From Nymphaea colorata (Eukaryota; Streptophyta; Magnoliopsida; Nymphaeales; Nymphaeaceae): 64,000 nt of DNA. The position numbers and the translations under genes are program-made. This document shows positions 59,647 to 64,000 of the stretch, piece after piece; the first letter of the stretch is position 1, and the number at the start of each line of letters is the position of its first letter. The DNA is taken from contig NC_045147.1 in assembly GCF_008831285.2 (NCBI RefSeq), forward strand, positions 24,576,981 through 24,640,980, in the 5' to 3' direction. Under the pieces are notes generated by a model. That model was not told the DNA's origin. It saw only the letters and a list, made by a program, of their open reading frames with translations, and ran no database searches.

Positions 59647-62226
59647 CGTGCGGCCGCTACCTCCTCCTTACGCTCTCCTTTTCTTCCTCACTTACTTTTG
59701 GTCGTATGTATACATGCATGACACCGGCGTCCACCTTTTTTCTCCATGAAAATTTTCCCTCCCTCTTATCTACATCTCATTTTCGTACTTTCATTCCTTT
59801 TTCACGTTTTTTAAATCCATCCACTGCTTTTGCTCTGTATTAATTTCTAGATTTTTTTGGCCATCAGAATTGAATGTAGATTATCTTTTCGACAGAAAGC
59901 TGCACGCTGTTCAATTTAACAAAAAAGTTATATTTTGATATTTACATTAAATTTGTTAAACTAAAAAAGTTAGAGACTTTATTTCTAGATCCTTCTAAAA
60001 TCTTATACCTATTATATAATTTTTAAGTTTATTATTAGGTGTGACAACATAGGATCGGCTTTCTGTTTTTCTTTTTACACTTACTTATATGGTTGATCTA
60101 CATGGGGGCGGGCCGCTTCTTCCGCATGCCATCCTCCAGCCGCGCTTCGCGTTCACGGTGGTGGAGTACACGCTGCTCAAATCCGCCATGTCAACCTCTT
60201 AAGCCACGCCATGCCTTAGCCATAGTAATTGTTTCGATCAACAACTACTGTTGTGTTACATAAAGAAAATTTAATATTTGAAACATCGACAAATATGCAT
60301 CCACTTACGAAGAATAACCATTCTGTTAAGAAGCACAAAAATAAGACAACAATGCCTAGGACGCTTATTTACATTGTTAAGTTGGCTAAATTGATGCTTA
60401 CATCCACAGGGAGCTTTCTCCCATTGATTTCTTATTCAAATGATAAACATATTACAGGCTGCAATGTAAATAGAGCCTCTTGTACAGATGCAATAGGAAG
60501 AAGAAGCAAATGATGAAAGGATGACGAAGGATCATGTGAGAGTCATAGGAAACAATCGCAACAATTTTAACAAAAAAGTGCTGAGATTTGTGATAGATCT
60601 CAACTACAAATTCATTTTTACTCCATATACGATTATTCAAAACATTTAAAGTATATTTTTTGTTGACATCGAAAATCTCTTGAGGGGAGAGAGAGAGAGA
60701 GAGAGAGAGAGAGCAGCTTCAATTCCTAAAGATTTTCTTATATTTTTATTCCAAGATTAATTTTTGTGACGATACTTTTTGAGATTGACAATCATTATCA
60801 GATGCGAGCATCAGGCCATCGACATAAACCAGGTTGTTGTGGTTGGTCGTGCCTTGTTGTGACAAAGATAGAATGATCTACTTCACTTTTTAAGAAAAGC
60901 AAAGTAAGAGCTTGGCAAACGAAGCCTGGGGAAACTTTAGAAGACAAAGGATTTTCAAATTGGATTTTACCTGTATACTAGGAGGACGTCCCTATTGGAA
61001 TTTCCATGTAAACTTCAGGGGATCGACATGTGCGATATCAAGACTTCAACCTTTTATTCGCAAGACTTTTGAACAAATGAACACCCTCACATCACATCAC
61101 ATGCTGAGTGCACACACTTTTGCATTTAACCATTAAACTGAACCACTGTTGTTATGTTTAATATTCTCGTACAAGCATCTGTACACGTTCTTTTCGTAGT
61201 AAACCTAAGTTAACACGGTATTTTCTCGCTAATTTGTGTTTGCGAAGCCAGAGCTACCAACGATGTGGGTTGTGACTTTTTTTCTTCTTCCTCCCTTGTA
61301 CCTTTTAGACAGAAAATTGATTGTTTTAAGTGATGTAGGGTTGAGTGATTGAAGGGGTCTGGTCTGGGCGGCACCTCACCTCTCTCCTTCAAAAAGTCAC
61401 TGAAACCCTAAAAGCAAAAGCATCCGATGGTTCCTCTTGCGAAGAAAGTCTATATATACTAGGTGTCCGGATCGTAGCTGCTGTTTAGTTTCGCACTTGC
61501 ATTTTGACCCAGAAAAAGAGCAGGGGGTCGTGGACCATCCAATCCGTTAGGCGTTACTCCAGTTAGGCTGCTCTGCTGGGTGGGTAGTTGAGCACTTTAC
61601 GGGTGAGTCGCTCTTCTTTCGTTCCAGCTAGCTTCGTGATTAATGGCAACAGAACAGAAGAGAAGAGAGCATTTTACAAGCACACACACCATCTACCGAA
61701 AGAGCCTCGCTGTCGCCGCACATCTGACTGACTACTGTTAATTCCTCAGTTCAATTTGGTTAACCGACTGAACGCCAACCCCTTCTCCTTCATCGATTAT
61801 CTTTATATATGAATCAAACCTGCAGCCTACACGTTTTCTCCGGACGGGCAGCGGCGATTAGATTCCCAACGGTCTTACTGAGCTGTGAGAGAGATGAGAG
61901 CTCGTGAACTCGGTTATATTTCTCCCTGCATTGTTTATATATAATGGTCATTCATTTCCTGAAAACCTAACTACGGAGCCTACCTCGCCATCTCCATCAT
62001 TAGAAAAGGGGAAGAAAAAAAAATCACGGGCCGCAACATACGGTGAGGAGATCCATGTAATGTACCTCCTATTCACGCATCACATGACAAAAGACAAAAA
62101 CACCTCGAATCGATCGTTCATCACCATAACCATGATCTGCTCTTACCCCTCTGAGGTAGAAAGCTCAAGTCTAGCGGTCAAAACAGAGAAAGCAGGGAAA
62201 ACAAAAAAGAAAAATGAAGCGATACT
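59647..62226. other. Intergenic between the two LEA_2 genes
   Basis: AT-rich DNA with a degenerate repeat (59930-60085) and a (GA)n tract at 60686-60713. A TATATATA motif lies at 61451-61459 on the plus strand, but no plus-strand gene follows it. Confidence 0.5.
60686..60713. repeat. (GA)n microsatellite
   Basis: About 28 bp of GA repeat. Confidence 0.95.
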
Positions 62227-62892
62227 TTAGTACTTGGTCTTGTATTTACAGTCCGATTTCTCGACCGTCCGATTGCGCATATCGATGGACAGCTCGCAGT
62301 CGGTGTAGGAGACGAGGTGGATCTTGAACATCCTGAGGATGGTGACGGTGCCGGAGATCTTGGTGAAGGCCGTCATGGGCAGGCTGCCGGCGATCGCGTC
62401 TGTGTAGGCGTTGGAATCGGAGAGGAGGCGGTCCGCCAGGATGGTGAGAACGGAGTGGGTGTCGATGGTCTGGCCGGGGAATATCTCGCCCGCGGGGATG
62501 TCGGCCTCGCCGACCAGGCGGCCCCTGTAGTAGAGGAGGGAGGAGCTGTTGTGGTACTTGAAGCTGACCTTGTTTGGGTTCTTGACGGAGAGGCCCAGCT
62601 CCAGCGTCACGTTCAGGTCCACCGACAGCCTCTGCAGGTTGAACTTCGCGTCCAGGCTCCTGAGGTTAATCGAGTTGACGGCAGTGACGGCGTGCCTCGC
62701 TCTGAAGACAGTGAGGCCAAGCACCAGCAGCACGCCGAAGAAGACGAAGAAGGCGATGATCCCGGAGTAGAGGAACGCCTTCTTTCTCTTCCTCAGTTTC
62801 TCGTCTTCCTCCTCCTTCTCCTCATCTGCTTCCCCCTGCGCTCTCTCAGAGCGGGCTCTGTTCTTGCCCTTGTCGATCTGCACAGAATCCAT
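62227..62892 (-). CDS. LEA_2-domain membrane protein (NHL-type)
   Basis: A single exon of 221 residues, GC-rich. The cytosolic N terminus is highly charged (ARSERAQGEADEEKEEEDEK, then RKRKK), followed by one membrane span (residues about 40-63). The LEA_2 domain follows: LNVTLELGLSVKNPNKVSF (NPN at 105-107), LLYYRGRLVGEADIPAG, then IDTHSVLTILADRLL. The C-terminal part has VSYTDCELSIDM and a final CKYKTKY. The layout equals that of late-embryogenesis/NHL proteins anchored in the membrane. It differs from the neighbour at 59077 in the acidic N-terminal extension and in much of its sequence, so the two are not a recent tandem copy. The CT-rich leader contains a (GA)n tract about 90 bp upstream of the start. 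Confidence 0.88.
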   Translation of the reverse strand: MDSVQIDKGKNRARSERAQGEADEEKEEEDEKLRKRKKAFLYSGIIAFFVFFGVLLVLGLTVFRARHAVTAVNSINLRSLDAKFNLQRLSVDLNVTLELGLSVKNPNKVSFKYHNSSSLLYYRGRLVGEADIPAGEIFPGQTIDTHSVLTILADRLLSDSNAYTDAIAGSLPMTAFTKISGTVTILRMFKIHLVSYTDCELSIDMRNRTVEKSDCKYKTKY

Positions 62893-64000
62893 CCAAAAGA
62901 GGTGTGCTACAAGTGTAGAACGAGGAGGAATCAGCGATACGAGTAGGAGCCTACTAAAGGGCGTTGAGGTGCGGCTGCACTTGAGGGAGAGAGAGAGAGA
63001 GAGAGAGAGAATCTGTCGGGGGTTGGTTTCAGATCATGACGCCGGAAACGACGGTTTTGGTGCACCGGAAGGCACATGCATGTGAAAGAGCGGAGAAGCA
63101 GAGGGAGGAGACCGATCTCTTGCTTTTGGGGGTGCTCTTGTTGGCTTATGTGTTCTAATTGGCTTTTGGGGTTGTCGCCAGACGATGAAGACCCACCGGG
63201 AAAGGGAAGGCCTCCACGAGGCGATGATTTTGTTATTATTGCCTTGTTTCTAAATATTTTACTACCATCCCCTCGCGGTTTTCCCTTTTTTCTTTCGAAT
63301 TCGATATGAGGATATTGGTTGGTTCGCTTATCGCTAGCGAGGAAGTTAACGCACTTTACCATACCATGGAAGACCGCTGTGTCTGCGGCGGGGCCCGAAC
63401 TGGAGAGGTCTCTCACAAAAATAACTTTTATTAGAAGAAGGAAGATGGAGGAAGCAGAAGAGGGAGGGAGGGGCACAGACAGGCAGGCAGGGCCTCGCTA
63501 CCCTTATTCGAATAAGGGGAGAGTTTTCCGTTTTGTTTTGTAGGGAGGGGGAGGGTCCGTTGGTTTCTCTCCGCCTGCCTTGCAGTGGGTTCGGTCACCG
63601 GCGGTGGTCAGTGCCTCACCATCACGATTTGATGGATGGAGTGGAGCTCACGGTGGGACTTGCAGCCACTGCCGAACAATAAATAACCTCTTCCGCCTCC
63701 TGTCAGAGATGACGTGGTTTTCATCAGAAAGATGTTGCTCTCGCCATGTGATGTGCCCTAGAACGGAAACGAAAGAACCAATCAGATTGGTTGGATCCCA
63801 TCAGGCCCCATTTTGCTTCTTACCATTTGCATTTGCATTTACATTTACAGCTCATGAGGTGGTGGTTGAGCACTCCAACAAAAATTCACCTTCAACTCAT
63901 GGTTTTCATAAACTGTGCATTTGAGACCGGCAGAATTAACGTCACTAGTGTACTACTATACTTAAAATCCCCAAGTCTCAAGACTCTCAAATCGAGGGAG
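62893..64000. other. Upstream region of the LEA_2 gene, window end
   Basis: This includes a (GA)n microsatellite at 62985-63010 in the probable leader. Frames open on both strands further right have no recognisable domain. Confidence 0.5.

Overview
The window is nuclear DNA of a flowering plant. The evidence is spliced genes with GT-AG introns and plant-only families (a chloroplast-targeted Ycf54/LCAA protein, a MAKR-family kinase regulator, a reticulon-like protein, a URGT-type nucleotide-sugar transporter, LEA_2 proteins), a nuclear-type tRNA-Leu gene, plant LTR, LINE and hAT elements, and many (TA)n and (GA)n microsatellites. The species cannot be fixed from the sequence. Seven protein-coding genes and one tRNA gene are well supported. 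Exon models were built by reading GT/AG sites and checking that the joined exons stay in frame.

Layout. 0-4.4 kb: a single-exon gene resembling the N-terminal extension of plant DEAD-box helicases RH33/RH48, then an intergenic stretch, then tRNA-Leu(CAA) with a 95-bp tandem duplication of its 3' half. 5.3-15.7 kb: a 10.4-kb LTR retrotransposon with about 2.5-kb LTRs, a primer-binding site, a polypurine tract, a decayed gag, an FHA-like reading frame and no pol; it is a non-autonomous, LARD-like element sitting inside a relative of its own leader. 19.0-21.3 kb: a two-exon MAKR gene (minus strand). 25.8-35.2 kb: a nest of elements, in which two copies of a short (about 260 bp) LTR are split, one by a 4.7-kb LINE and the other by a solo LTR that itself carries an 808-bp hAT-type transposon. 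Each of the three insertions has its own target-site duplication. 40.1-43.2 kb: reticulon-like gene (plus, five exons). 45.2-48.7 kb: URGT-type nucleotide-sugar transporter (minus, five coding exons). 54.3-55.4 kb: Ycf54/LCAA (minus, three exons). 59.1-59.6 and 62.2-62.9 kb: two LEA_2/NHL-type genes (minus).

The host genes do not form a pathway; they are independent transcription units (ER shaping, Golgi sugar-nucleotide import, chlorophyll synthesis, membrane-linked receptor-kinase regulation, stress or defence-type LEA_2 proteins). The accessory interest lies in the two transposon complexes. The clearest unusual signals are the FHA-like module in the LARD, the self-nesting of that LARD, the tandem TRIM-like structure with a conserved coding tail, and the three-level nested insertions.
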